From the NCBI RefSeq assembly GCF_014654725.1, contig NZ_JACVZV010000002.1, positions 42,859-106,858 of the forward strand: a DNA stretch of 64,000 bases. The letters run 5' to 3'. The DNA comes from Vulcanococcus sp. Clear-D1 (GTDB lineage Bacteria; Cyanobacteriota; Cyanobacteriia; PCC-6307; Cyanobiaceae). Positions 24,263 through 33,002 of the stretch are shown here, piece by piece. Position 1 is the stretch's first letter, and each line of letters begins with the position of its first letter. The notes beneath the pieces are model-generated. The model saw only the letters and a program-made list of their open reading frames with translations, was not told where the DNA came from and ran no database searches. The translations under genes were made by a program, and so were the position numbers.

Positions 24263-25028
24263 AGATGCTGGTGGCGGTGATGTAGCTGGCAGCGTCGCTG
24301 GCGAGGAAGGCCACCACCTTGGCGATCTCCTCAGGCTGGGCCATGCGCCCCATCGGGATGGCGGCGTTGAGCTTGGCCAGCAGCTCCGGGTTGTTCATCG
24401 TGGAGTCGTTGATCGGCGTAGCGACTGCACCGGGGCCCACGTTCACGATCGACACACCCTTGGAGGCCAGCTCCACACCGGCGGTGCGGGTGAGCATGCG
24501 CACACCGCCTTTGGCCACACAGTATGGGGTGTTGTTGGGCATCGGCCAGTCCTCGTGCACCGAGGAGATGTTGATGATGCGGCCGCCGCTGCCCTGGGCG
24601 ATCATCTGCTTGGCGGCGTACTGCGTGGCGAAGAACACACCGCGCAGATTCACGTTCAGAACTTTGTCGAAATCCTCGGGGGTGGTGTCGAGGATGGAGG
24701 TGCGGGTTTCGATGCCGGCGTTGTTCACCATCACGTCGAGGCGGCCGTAGCGATTCACCGCTTCCTGCACCAGCCGCTGCAGGTCGTCGAGGTTCGCCAC
24801 ATCGGCTTGCACGCCAAAGCAGCTGCCGCCCAGCTCACCGATCTCCTCTTCGATCGCCTCGGTGGCCTCGGGGTGGGAGCGGTAGTCGATCACAACCTTG
24901 GCGCCCAGGCGCGCCACCACTTCCACAATCGATTTACCGATGCCGCTATTGCCTCCAGTCACGATGATCACCTTGCCCTGGAGCAGGTTGGAGAGGGTCT
25001 CAAGGGCGTAGGGATTGATTGAGGTCAT
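24222..25028 (-). CDS. Short-chain dehydrogenase (glucose 1-dehydrogenase-like)
   Basis: This classical SDR of 268 residues has the cofactor motif TGGNSGIG, then NNAG, then the catalytic Ser in INISSVHE and the YCVAKGG motif (Tyr-X3-Lys). The C-terminal ASDAASYITATSIFADGG is typical of glucose 1-dehydrogenase-like members. The residue after the second strand (DYRSHPEA) with Arg suggests NADP. It is divergent from the RidA-to-DoxX operon and could act on the same compounds. The substrate cannot be proven from sequence. Confidence 0.88.
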   Translation of the reverse strand: MTSINPYALETLSNLLQGKVIIVTGGNSGIGKSIVEVVARLGAKVVIDYRSHPEATEAIEEEIGELGGSCFGVQADVANLDDLQRLVQEAVNRYGRLDVMVNNAGIETRTSILDTTPEDFDKVLNVNLRGVFFATQYAAKQMIAQGSGGRIINISSVHEDWPMPNNTPYCVAKGGVRMLTRTAGVELASKGVSIVNVGPGAVATPINDSTMNNPELLAKLNAAIPMGRMAQPEEIAKVVAFLASDAASYITATSIFADGGIMQSSPGL

Positions 25029-25195
25029 GGCGATGGCAGCCGCCTGCAGCGGAGTACTGGGTGGACGCTAGGAGGGATGCGTCATCCTGCCTGCGATCTG
25101 CAACACCCAATGTGTGCTCAGGCGCTCACATGACAGAGCAGTGACATTCCCGGCAGGTTCCCTACGGTGAAGTCACCGTTTCGAGCCGCTTGTCG

Positions 25196-25600
25196 ATGTC
25201 CACCGGTGTGATCCGCAGAGCTATTCACAGCGACCGTTTTCCCAAGCCTGTGGCGTCGTACAGCCAAGGCTTCCAAATGGGCAACATGCTGTTCATCACC
25301 GGACAGCTGCCGGTGGATCCCACCACCAATCTCAAGGTGGGCGACGGCGACATCACCCTGGAATCAAGGCAGGTGATGCGGAATATGCAAGCGGTGCTGG
25401 AGGAAGCGGGTTTCGGCTTCGAGCACCTGGTGAGCGCCACTGTTTATCTCACCGACATCAACAAGCTCGACACCTTTGATGCGGTGTGGCAGGAGTATTT
25501 CCCCGACCCCACGGCTTATCCCTCCCGTGCCGTGGTGGAGGTAGCGGCCCTGGTGCTGGGTATCCAGCTGGAGATCTCTGCCATCGCCATCAAAGACTGA
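25196..25600 (+). CDS. RidA/YjgF-family enamine/imine deaminase
   Basis: The 134-residue protein has the RidA core: YSQGFQMGNMLFITGQLPVDP, the helix ESRQVMRNMQAVLEEAGFGFEHLVSATVYLTD, and the C-terminal YPSRAVVEVAALVLGIQLEISAIAI. The Arg that binds substrate carboxylate is in PSRAVVEV. RidA hydrolyses reactive 2-aminoacrylate and related enamines. ATG 25196 was chosen over the upstream TTG. It is the first gene of a + strand run with cupin, SMP-30, Nif11, GlcG-like, VOC and DoxX genes. Confidence 0.93.
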   Translation: MSTGVIRRAIHSDRFPKPVASYSQGFQMGNMLFITGQLPVDPTTNLKVGDGDITLESRQVMRNMQAVLEEAGFGFEHLVSATVYLTDINKLDTFDAVWQEYFPDPTAYPSRAVVEVAALVLGIQLEISAIAIKD

Positions 25601-25611
25601 GGGCATCAGCC

Positions 25612-26073
25612 ATGAGCGATCCATTCAGTCTGGCTCCTCAACCGGAGACCTATTGGCATCTCTGGACCGGTGACGACGGCATCAGCCGCCAACAGCAGTG
25701 CACCATCGGCGATTTCCAACTCGGGCAGCTGGGCCCTGGCGATTCCCCCCAGTTCTCACGGCCCCTGTTCGATCAGGGCAATGCCTTCGTCACCTACCTG
25801 CCGGTGGGATGGACAGCCGACTGGCACGAAAACCACGTGCCCAAATGGATCTATGTCTTGCGGGGTGCCTGGTCGGTGCAGAGCATGGACGGGCAGATCG
25901 CGATTATGCGCGCCGGCGAATACTCCTTCGGTGGTGATCAGGGCTGCATCGCGACATCGGAAGGCCATCAGGGGCATCTCTCTGCCCAGGTGGGTGATGA
26001 GCCCTGCGTTCAGCTGATCATCCAGCGCAATGACGACGCCTGGCGGCAGGCCCCGCCGGGCTTCTTCCAATGA
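25612..26073 (+). CDS. Cupin-domain protein
   Basis: The 153-residue single-domain protein looks like a cupin. Motif 1 is LPVGWTADWHENHVPKWIYVLRGAWSVQ (His-X-His-like pair with a later Glu missing) and motif 2 is AGEYSFGGDQGCIATSEGHQGHLSA (late His). It starts 11 bases after RidA and ends in an ATGA overlap with the SMP-30 gene, so it is translationally coupled to it. An isomerase or binding role for a sugar or acid is possible. No signal peptide. Confidence 0.8.
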   Translation: MSDPFSLAPQPETYWHLWTGDDGISRQQQCTIGDFQLGQLGPGDSPQFSRPLFDQGNAFVTYLPVGWTADWHENHVPKWIYVLRGAWSVQSMDGQIAIMRAGEYSFGGDQGCIATSEGHQGHLSAQVGDEPCVQLIIQRNDDAWRQAPPGFFQ

Positions 26074-26990
26074 ACCAACCCTCCAGCTGCACCGAGAGCT
26101 ACGACCCGCGCTTCGAGCCCCTGGTGCTGTTCAATGCCGAGCTCGAACTGCTGGCGGAGGGCTTCCGCTGGCTGGAAGGCCCTGTGTGGTTCGGCGACCA
26201 GCGCTGCCTGCTGTTCAGCGACATCCCGGGCAACCGCACCCTGCGCTGGAGCGAACAGCATGGCGTCAGCACCTTTCTAGAGCCGTCGGAGTTTGCCAAC
26301 GGCCAGACGCGCGATCGCGAAGGCCGGCTGATCCAGTGCCATCACCGCAGCCGTTGTCTCACGCGCCTGGAGCACAACGGCAGCATCGCCACGCTGGTGT
26401 CGCAGGCCAATGGCCGTCGCCTCAACGCCCCCAACGATGTGGTGGTGAAGAGCGACGGCTCGATCTGGTTCAGCGATCCGCTCTACGGCCTGATGAACGA
26501 CTACGAGGGCGGCCGCCAGTGCTCCGAACAACCGCCAGCCCTCTACCGACTCGACCCCAACAGCGGCCAGATCGATGCTGTCGCCACGGATTTCGACGGC
26601 CCCAATGGCCTGGCCTTCTCCCCTGATGAACAGCTGTTGTATGTGGCCGAATCCGGCGCCCCAGGTGCCCCTGAGCCCCGCCAGTACATCCGCCGCTTCC
26701 AGGTGAATGGCGATGGTCGCAGCCTCAGCGGCGGTGAGATCTTCCACAGAATCAGCCCGGGCTGGGCTGATGGCTTCCGTGTGGATGAGCACGGCAACCT
26801 CTGGTGTGGCGCCGCCGATGGCGTGCATGTGATCGCACCCGATGGCGTCCTGATCGGCAAGGTGCTCGTGCCCAAGCGCGTGTCGAACCTTTGCTTCGGC
26901 GACCGCTACGGCAGCCGTCTCTTCCTGTGTGCCTCCACCGCGATCTACAGCCTGTTCACCGCCACCCGCGGCGCCACCTGGCCGCACTGA
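26070..26990 (+). CDS. SMP-30/gluconolactonase-like lactonase
   Basis: The 306-residue beta-propeller has RWLEGPVWFGDQRCLLFSDIPGNRTLRW, where the Glu is a metal ligand, then RLNAPNDVVVKSDGSIWFSDPLYG (Asn ligand) and PNGLAFSPDEQLLYVAESG (Asn-Gly, Asp). DGFRVDEHGNLWCGAADGVHVI closes the site. The family hydrolyses sugar lactones with a divalent metal. It overlaps the cupin gene by 4 bases. Two GMC dehydrogenases nearby (31-37 kb) could make the lactone substrate. Confidence 0.92.
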   Translation: MNQPSSCTESYDPRFEPLVLFNAELELLAEGFRWLEGPVWFGDQRCLLFSDIPGNRTLRWSEQHGVSTFLEPSEFANGQTRDREGRLIQCHHRSRCLTRLEHNGSIATLVSQANGRRLNAPNDVVVKSDGSIWFSDPLYGLMNDYEGGRQCSEQPPALYRLDPNSGQIDAVATDFDGPNGLAFSPDEQLLYVAESGAPGAPEPRQYIRRFQVNGDGRSLSGGEIFHRISPGWADGFRVDEHGNLWCGAADGVHVIAPDGVLIGKVLVPKRVSNLCFGDRYGSRLFLCASTAIYSLFTATRGATWPH

Positions 26991-27047
26991 ATCACAAACA
27001 CTTCATCCCGACCAGCTCATCTCATTCCCCTCCTGCTCGCAACCACC

Positions 27048-27305
27048 ATGGCCAACCCGCAGCTCGAAACCTTCCTCAAGCAAGTGAAAGGCGATCCAGC
27101 GCTGCTGCAGCGTTTCAGCGCCTGCCCCAACCTCAACGCCATTGCCGCCCTGGGTGCTGAGCATGGCTTCAGCTTCAGCGGTGTGGATCTGGTGAAGCAC
27201 CAGGCCGAAGCCACGCTGCGGCTCAGCGAGAGCGATCTAGAAGCGGCCGCCGCCGGAGTGGAGCTGGAGGGGCACCTCTGGCTCATGAAGATTGTGTGGG
27301 GCTGA
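27048..27305 (+). CDS. Nif11-like small protein
   Basis: The 85-residue protein matches the Nif11 pattern: LETFLKQVKGDPALLQRFSACPNLNAIAALGAEHGFSFSGVDL, then a late LSESDLEAAAAG. In many cyanobacteria this domain is the leader of peptide natural products, with a GG cut site followed by a core. Here the end is AAAAGVELEGHLWLMKIVWG, with no Cys and no typical double Gly. No lanthipeptide enzyme is in the window. It sits inside the RidA-to-DoxX operon, so a stand-alone role is more likely. Confidence 0.85.
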   Translation: MANPQLETFLKQVKGDPALLQRFSACPNLNAIAALGAEHGFSFSGVDLVKHQAEATLRLSESDLEAAAAGVELEGHLWLMKIVWG

Positions 27306-27312
27306 TCCAACG

Positions 27313-27741
27313 ATGCGCAACATTGCCGCCCTTGAACTCGCCGACTGCCGCCGCATCGCCGCTGCTGCAGAGGCGATCGCCGCTCAACACCAGGCCACGG
27401 TGAGCCTGGCCATCTGTGATGCCGGGGGCCATCCACTCCTGGTGGTGCGGCTTGATGGTGCTAGCCCCTCCAGCACGGCTGTGGCCATGGCCAAAGCGCG
27501 GATGGCTGCGCTGAATGGCAAAGCCACGGCCGATCAGGAGGCCGCCATCAATGGCGAGCGTCCGGCCCTGCTGCAACTGGCCGGTGTGTTCAAAGAATCG
27601 GCGGTGGCCATGGGCGGCGGCCTGCCGCTTCTGCAGAACGGCACCTGCATCGGAGCCGTGGGCGTGTCAGGAATGACACCCGATCTCGATGGCGCCATCG
27701 CCGCCGCTGCCGCGGCGGCTCTCCAGAGCAATCCCGGCTGA
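27313..27741 (+). CDS. GlcG/HbpS-like heme-binding family protein (DUF336)
   Basis: The 142-residue protein has AICDAGGHPLLVVRLDGASPSSTAVAMAKARMAALNG and a C-terminal GGLPLLQNGTCIGAVGVSGMTPDLDGAIAAAAAAAL, which is the DUF336 (GlcG/HbpS) fold. ATG 27313 was chosen, 7 bases after the Nif11 stop. Members sit in glycolate and diol operons or bind heme in Streptomyces. Here a role next to catabolic enzymes seems likely, but no ligand can be read off. Confidence 0.88.
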   Translation: MRNIAALELADCRRIAAAAEAIAAQHQATVSLAICDAGGHPLLVVRLDGASPSSTAVAMAKARMAALNGKATADQEAAINGERPALLQLAGVFKESAVAMGGGLPLLQNGTCIGAVGVSGMTPDLDGAIAAAAAAALQSNPG

Positions 27742-27750
27742 GATCCACCG

Positions 27751-28728
27751 ATGACCACGCCTCACATCCGCAGCCTCGGCTTTACCTCCGGCGATGCCGA
27801 GGCCCTGGCCAGCTTCTACACAAGCTATCTGGGCTGCCGCCGCCAGGAGTGCTTAGAGCTCGAGGCCGGCTCCTACGCCGAACTGATCGGTCTCGCCGGC
27901 AGCCGGCTCAAAGTGCTGCGGCTGCAGCTGGGCACCGAACAGCTTGAACTGCTTGAGGTGCTGGAACTGGGCCCGGACCTGCGCCCCGGCCGCGCCATCC
28001 CGACCGATTCCCGCAGCAACGACCTCTGGTTCCAGCACATCTGCATCGTCGTGGACGACCTGGCCGCCGCTGCAACGCCAGTGCAGACCTTGATCCAACA
28101 GGGGCGGTTGCAAAGCATCTCCAGCTCCCCGCAGACCCTGCCGAGCTGGAACGAGGCGGCCGCAGGGATCCAGGCGTTCAAGTTCCACGACCCCGAAGGA
28201 CATTGCCTTGAGCTGCTGCAGTTTCCAGGCGACAAGGGCGAACCGCGCTGGCATGAGCCCACGGCGGAATCACCGTTTCTCGGCATCGACCACAGCGCTA
28301 TTGCCAATGCCGACACGCCACGCAGTTGCCGTTTCTACGAAGAACTCCTGGGACTGCGCCTCGGTGGCGATGGGGTGAACAGCGGCATCGAACAGGACCA
28401 TCTCGATGGCCTGACGGACACAAGGGTGCGGATTACGGGCCACCGCTGCCCCGAAGGTGCTGGCATCGAATGCCTCAACTACCTGCAACCCGGGGACGGT
28501 CGGCCCCTACCGGCCGACCAGAACAGCGCAGACATCGCCCATTGGCAGATCCGCCTTGAGGTGAGCGATCTGGAAGCCATTGCCTCCCAACTGGAGAGTT
28601 ATGGCGGCAGCTGGGTGAGCCCTGGCATCGTGGATCTCTCCGGCGAGCAGGCCACTGCCCTCGGCTTCAGCCAAGCCCTGCAGATCCGCGATCCCGACGG
28701 TCATCAACTGCAGGTCGTGTGCAGCTGA
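27751..28728 (+). CDS. Two-domain VOC (glyoxalase/dioxygenase superfamily) protein
   Basis: The 325-residue protein has two VOC domains. The first runs from SLGFTSGDAEALASFYTSYLG to PEGHCLELLQF (His and Glu metal ligands). The second runs from LGIDHSAIANADTPRSCRFYEELLGL to DPDGHQLQVVCS. The paired-domain length fits ring-cleaving dioxygenases and related lyases, but ligand conservation is not complete enough for a specific reaction. It follows the GlcG-like gene by 9 bases. Confidence 0.88.
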   Translation: MTTPHIRSLGFTSGDAEALASFYTSYLGCRRQECLELEAGSYAELIGLAGSRLKVLRLQLGTEQLELLEVLELGPDLRPGRAIPTDSRSNDLWFQHICIVVDDLAAAATPVQTLIQQGRLQSISSSPQTLPSWNEAAAGIQAFKFHDPEGHCLELLQFPGDKGEPRWHEPTAESPFLGIDHSAIANADTPRSCRFYEELLGLRLGGDGVNSGIEQDHLDGLTDTRVRITGHRCPEGAGIECLNYLQPGDGRPLPADQNSADIAHWQIRLEVSDLEAIASQLESYGGSWVSPGIVDLSGEQATALGFSQALQIRDPDGHQLQVVCS

Positions 28729-28788
28729 TCACAGCTCTGCTGCGCTTCTGCACCACCCCTCTACCTTTCAGCCAACCCTGTGACCCCC

Positions 28789-29289
28789 ATGAACATCACC
28801 GTTGTGGAGCTGCTGGTGCCGGCGGCGCCATCCCCCTTCGCCCAGGCGGCGTTATTGCTGCTGCGGGTGTTCATGGGCATCTGCTTCATCCGCCACGGTT
28901 GGCCGAAGCTGCGCAACCTGCAGACCTGGGCTCAGATGCTGAAAACGCCAGCCTGGCTGTGCTTCCTCTCGGCCGGCTCGATGTGGGCAGGTGGCATTGC
29001 TCTGCTCGTGGGCTTTCTCACCCCACTGGCCTCGTTCGCGATTCTGGTGTCGATGGCCTACGCCATGGTGCTGGAAATCAAGAGTGGTTTCCCCTTCATC
29101 GCCGCTGACCCCTATCTGATCCCCGAGGGTGACTACGCCGGCCCGATGGGCGTGGGTGAGCCACCCAGCTGGGAGAAGGCCGCGATGTATGTGGTGATGT
29201 GCCTGGTGCTGATCTGCTGCGGCGGCGGGATGCTGTCACTCGACACCCTGCTGCTCGAAGACCTGCTGCGGATTTGGCTGGGGGTTTGA
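28789..29289 (+). CDS. DoxX-family membrane protein
   Basis: The 166-residue membrane protein has four helices: AALLLLRVFMGICFIRHGWPKL, the SAGSMWAGGIALLVGFLTPLASFAILVSMAYAMVL pair, and AAMYVVMCLVLICCGGGML. This matches DoxX, which in other organisms works with thiosulfate oxidation or quinone. Start at ATG 28789; a GTG at 28780 is possible. It ends the + strand operon and overlaps the diguanylate cyclase gene tail by 54 bases on opposite strands. Confidence 0.87.
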   Translation: MNITVVELLVPAAPSPFAQAALLLLRVFMGICFIRHGWPKLRNLQTWAQMLKTPAWLCFLSAGSMWAGGIALLVGFLTPLASFAILVSMAYAMVLEIKSGFPFIAADPYLIPEGDYAGPMGVGEPPSWEKAAMYVVMCLVLICCGGGMLSLDTLLLEDLLRIWLGV

Positions 29290-30426
29290 ATCCGTAGTCC
29301 CTAACCGCACCAACCGCCAGCGGTTCTTACCTGAACGCTTGGCGGCATACATGGCCTGATCAGCGCAGCGCAGCAACTCTGCTTCGCTGCAGCTGAAGCC
29401 TTCGCCCTGGGCATCACTGCGCAGCACGACACAGCCGATGCTGGCCGTCACCCGCATCTGCGTGTCGTCGTAGACAACAGGCTCGGCAATCACGGTCACG
29501 AAGCGCTCAAGCGCCGTCTCCACCAAGCCACGCACGGAGCCCTGGCTGAGCAGTAGCACGAACTCATCGCCCCCGAGTCGTGCCACAAAGTCACGATCTC
29601 GCAAGCTGGCCTGCAACCGCCGCGCCACCGCCACCAGCAGCTGATCGCCGGCATCATGCCCAAGGCCGTCGTTGATCTCCTTGAACCCATCGAGATCCAG
29701 CAGACAGAGGGCCAATTCAGACGACTCCTTGCGCTGCAGGAGGCTCCAGCGATGCTCCAGCTCCCGCTCGAAGCCGCGGCGGTTAGCAATCCCCGTGAGC
29801 GCGTCCACCGATGCGGCCGTGGCCAGCACCCGGTTCTGACTCTGCAGCAGTGCGCGCTCACGCTGATGTTGCCACCGCAGCCACAGCGCCACCGCCGCCA
29901 GCAGCGCCATCACCAGCAACACGGCCATCACGGTGAGTAGAGCAATCTGCTGGCCGAGTTGACGCAACAGTTGCTGAGTGGGTGTCGACCAGCTGCGGAT
30001 CTCGAGGCTGCCGATCACCCCACCGGCCTCCAGGGGGGTGCGATGCCGCTGCTGATCTGAAGCAACAGGAAGTTCGGCCGCGAAGCTCAGCCTTGGCTCC
30101 TGATCGGGAGCCTGGCGCTCCAGTTGCACAAGCAGGCGTCCGCCAGAATCTCGCACCGCCAGCAGCGCCAGGCTGGAATCAGCCATGGCCTGGCGCAGGT
30201 GCGACTCGAGCGACGCGAAATCTCGGCTCACCAGATGATCCACCACCGCGATCGCAAGACCACGCGAGAGCGCCTGAGTGGTGCGCCTCTGGCTGAGGTC
30301 CACCATCGAGCGCGAGCGCTCATAGCCGATCAGCCCCAAGCCTCCCGCCACAACAGAAACCAGCACCAGAGCGCTGAGCCAGCCCCGCTGGGGAAGGTGC
30401 TTCCATCGCTGCTGCAGCGTTTGCAT
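29236..30426 (-). CDS. Membrane diguanylate cyclase (GGDEF)
   Basis: The 396-residue protein has an N-terminal helix (LSALVLVSVVAGGLGLIGY), an extracytoplasmic sensor of about 120 residues, a second helix (QIALLTVMAVLLVMALLAAVALWLRW) and a GGDEF domain. The active site GGDEF is intact, DALTGIANRRGFEREL starts the domain, and an RxxD inhibitory site (RDRD) lies five residues before GGDEF. It should make cyclic di-GMP under product feedback. It follows the PhnD-like lipoprotein by 6 bases, so the lipoprotein may be its ligand-binding partner. Confidence 0.92.
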   Translation of the reverse strand: MQTLQQRWKHLPQRGWLSALVLVSVVAGGLGLIGYERSRSMVDLSQRRTTQALSRGLAIAVVDHLVSRDFASLESHLRQAMADSSLALLAVRDSGGRLLVQLERQAPDQEPRLSFAAELPVASDQQRHRTPLEAGGVIGSLEIRSWSTPTQQLLRQLGQQIALLTVMAVLLVMALLAAVALWLRWQHQRERALLQSQNRVLATAASVDALTGIANRRGFERELEHRWSLLQRKESSELALCLLDLDGFKEINDGLGHDAGDQLLVAVARRLQASLRDRDFVARLGGDEFVLLLSQGSVRGLVETALERFVTVIAEPVVYDDTQMRVTASIGCVVLRSDAQGEGFSCSEAELLRCADQAMYAAKRSGKNRWRLVRLGTTDSNPQPNPQQVFEQQGVE

Positions 30427-30432
30427 CGGCAA

Positions 30433-31350
30433 TCAGCCGGAGGGATCAGCGGGGTCAACCAACTGCTGGAGCTGCAATTGCTGTAGGGGCTGGTAATCGC
30501 GCTGGTGATCACTGGCCACCGGCTGGGGCAACTGAACGGCGTTCAGCAGGGGGGCTGCCTTGGGGTCAGCCGCCAGAGACAGCCAAGCCTTCACCAGCCG
30601 GTCGGTTTCTGCCGCCGGCAGATCACGGCGGGCTGAGAAGGGGTGAGCCGGATACCCCGGTGTGGTGTAGAGAACGCGGAGCATGTCGCGCAGCTCCTGC
30701 GGTTCGCGCCTGAGGGTGTTGTTCACGCCGCCGCCGGCGGCCACCTGCTGGATCGCAACGGCCCGGTAGACGTTGGAGTGAGTCTTGAGATAGTCGGGCT
30801 TGAAGGGAATCCCGAGGGCATGCAGATGAGCCCGGATCAGCAGTGAGGCGGCAAAGGCGTTGGGTGAAGGAAAGGCGATCGTGGCACCGGCCAGCTGAGG
30901 CAGGGCCTTGATAGGGCTGTCGTTGCGCACCAGCAGAATCCCCTTGAGCAGGGTTTTGCCGTCCCTGACCAAGGGCTGATAGCGCTGCTGCACCATCCAT
31001 TGGTGGTAGGGATTCATGAAGGCATAGGCATAGCTGCCCTGCTGCAGTCCTTGCTCAAATGTGGGAATCGAGGCAGGCACCACCAGGTCGAAGCAGATGC
31101 CGGCCCTTTGGCCGAGCTGTTGGAGCAGGGGCCTCCAGCGGCTGTACAACTCCGCCGGGGGCAGCTGGGGCACGATGGCCACGCTGCGGGGTTGGCGGGC
31201 CTGGGCCTGATCACCAACACAAACCGAGGGCTGAGCGGCCTGCTGCGAGCCATCTGCAGATTGGGAACGCTGCTGCAGAGGGGCTGGCATGCGACATCCC
31301 CACAGCAGCAGCAGGGACGCCAGAGCGAGCAGCGGCGTACCACGCATCAC
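30433..31350 (-). CDS. PhnD-like substrate-binding lipoprotein
   Basis: The 305-residue protein starts with a lipoprotein signal (PLLALASLLLLWGC, lipobox LWGC). The mature fold is the phosphonate/phosphate-binding type: SVAIVPQLPPAELYSRWRPLLQQLGQRAG, GSYAYAFMNPYHQWMVQQ, LLKGILLVRNDSPIKALPQLAGATIAFPSPNAFAASLLIRAHL. No ABC permease or ATPase is near. It lies between a GMC dehydrogenase (4-base overlap) and a diguanylate cyclase, so it is more likely a sensor subunit than a transporter part. Confidence 0.87.
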   Translation of the reverse strand: MMRGTPLLALASLLLLWGCRMPAPLQQRSQSADGSQQAAQPSVCVGDQAQARQPRSVAIVPQLPPAELYSRWRPLLQQLGQRAGICFDLVVPASIPTFEQGLQQGSYAYAFMNPYHQWMVQQRYQPLVRDGKTLLKGILLVRNDSPIKALPQLAGATIAFPSPNAFAASLLIRAHLHALGIPFKPDYLKTHSNVYRAVAIQQVAAGGGVNNTLRREPQELRDMLRVLYTTPGYPAHPFSARRDLPAAETDRLVKAWLSLAADPKAAPLLNAVQLPQPVASDHQRDYQPLQQLQLQQLVDPADPSG

Positions 31351-32945
31351 ATCACTCCCAGCCGTTCCTTGAGGTGATGGCCGACGCGAATCGCGTTGGC
31401 GATGGCGGTGAGCGAGGGATTCACAGCACCGATGCTGGGGAAAAAGCTCGTATCCACCACGTAGAGGTTATCCAGCTCATGGGCCTTGCAGTTCACATCG
31501 AGCACGGAAGTGGAGGGATCGGTGCCGAAACGGCAGGTGCCAGCCTGGTGTCCAACAGCAGCGATGCCCATCGGGTTCTTGATATAGATCTGGCGCTCAA
31601 TCAGATGGTTCTTCAGGTAAAGCTTGTCGAGCATTCCCTGCAAGCGCCCCCAGAGCCGGTTGGCAGAGGTTTGATTGTTCACCGTGTAGTTGAGATGAAT
31701 GTGACCTGCCGAATCAATCGTGACGCGATTATTCGGATCGGGGAGATCTTCGGTGGTCAGCCAGAAATCAAGGGCATGCTCAGCAATCTGATCCATCGAC
31801 CAGTTGGGCATCAGGAAGGTTTCCAGCGGCGCATAGCCCTTCATAATCGCCCCACGGGTCTTACCAGTCATCTGGATATTGCCCATGGGGTAGTCGTAAT
31901 CGGCATCGCCGAAATACCAATCATTGATCGAGATCGTTTTCTGGAAGATGGTGGGGTTAGGCTCATGGGAAAGAGCCACCGCGGCCTTGCTGTTGTGGAA
32001 CATGTAGTTGCGGCCCACCTGGTCGGAACCATTGGCGAGACCGCGCGGATGCCGATCGTTCGCCGACATCAACAGCAGGCGGGCCGTGTTGGCCGCGCCA
32101 CAGCTCACCACCACGAGATCAGCCGAGTAGCGCAGCTCCTCGCCATCGCGCACCAGTTCAACCCCCGTCACCGTGGTACCGGCTGCATCCGTCACCAATC
32201 GCTTCACTTCCGCGCGGGTGAGTAGCGACACATTGGCGCTGGCGGCCAGAGCAGGGCGCACACCGCACACTTCGGCATCCCCTTTGGCATGCACCAGACA
32301 GGGGAAGCCATCACAGTTGTTGCAACGCCGGCAACGGCTATAGGGCATGTTGCTCTCATCGAGCATCACCCCGCTAGGTGCGTGGAACGGATGCAGACCG
32401 GCACTGCGCAGATCCTCCGCGAGCTTCTGAATCCGCGGCTCGTGGGAGATGGGCGGATGGGGATACGGCGACGAACTGGGGGGATCGGTGGGATCTTCAC
32501 CGCGGAGGCCATGCACGTGGTACATCGCCTCAGCCTGCTGATACCAGGGCTCGAAATCGCTGTAGCGCAGAGGCCAGGCCGGCGAGATGCCGTCGTGATG
32601 CTCCAGCGCCTCAAAATCGCGCTGACGCAACCGGAAGTGATGGGCGCCATACATCTTGGTGGCACCGCCCACGAAGTAGTGGGTCCCTGGCTGGAAGGGA
32701 TTGCCCTTGCTGTCGTACCAGATGTCCTTACTGAGATAACGCCCCTTCTGGAACACCTCCTCGGCGTCCCAGTTCTGCGCTTCCTGCGGTAACCAGTCGC
32801 CGCGCTCGAGGATCAGGATGCGAAGCCCCGTGGGAGCCAACACTCGGGCCAGGGTGCCGCCGCCAGCACCGCTGCCGATGATGATCAGATCGAAGTGGCT
32901 GGCCTGAGGCTTCTGCAGCTGACCGAGCGACTGGAGTAGATCCAC
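31347..32945 (-). CDS. GMC-family FAD oxidoreductase (copy 1)
   Basis: This is a 532-residue flavoprotein with the FAD motif FDLIIIGSGAGGGTLARVLA and ILILERG. The middle has ADLVVVSCGAANTARLLLMS, and the C-terminal catalytic region has a conserved His (GIAAVGHQAGTCRFG) and HELDNLYVVDTSFFPS. A four-Cys stretch SRCRRCNNCDGFPCLVHAKG may hold a metal or Fe-S site. It resembles bacterial sugar and polyol dehydrogenases. No signal peptide is seen. It overlaps the PhnD-like gene by 4 bases. Confidence 0.88.
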   Translation of the reverse strand: MDLLQSLGQLQKPQASHFDLIIIGSGAGGGTLARVLAPTGLRILILERGDWLPQEAQNWDAEEVFQKGRYLSKDIWYDSKGNPFQPGTHYFVGGATKMYGAHHFRLRQRDFEALEHHDGISPAWPLRYSDFEPWYQQAEAMYHVHGLRGEDPTDPPSSSPYPHPPISHEPRIQKLAEDLRSAGLHPFHAPSGVMLDESNMPYSRCRRCNNCDGFPCLVHAKGDAEVCGVRPALAASANVSLLTRAEVKRLVTDAAGTTVTGVELVRDGEELRYSADLVVVSCGAANTARLLLMSANDRHPRGLANGSDQVGRNYMFHNSKAAVALSHEPNPTIFQKTISINDWYFGDADYDYPMGNIQMTGKTRGAIMKGYAPLETFLMPNWSMDQIAEHALDFWLTTEDLPDPNNRVTIDSAGHIHLNYTVNNQTSANRLWGRLQGMLDKLYLKNHLIERQIYIKNPMGIAAVGHQAGTCRFGTDPSTSVLDVNCKAHELDNLYVVDTSFFPSIGAVNPSLTAIANAIRVGHHLKERLGVM

Positions 32946-33002
32946 AGAACAATGATCACTGCCTGCAAGTTAGAAGCAGGCCGCGACTCTGTCTCCGCAT
33001 TG

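Noticed and set aside
31059..32225. A 388-codon plus-strand frame opposite the GMC gene
   Set aside because: Shadow of the GMC reading frame; no motif and it crosses two real minus-strand genes.
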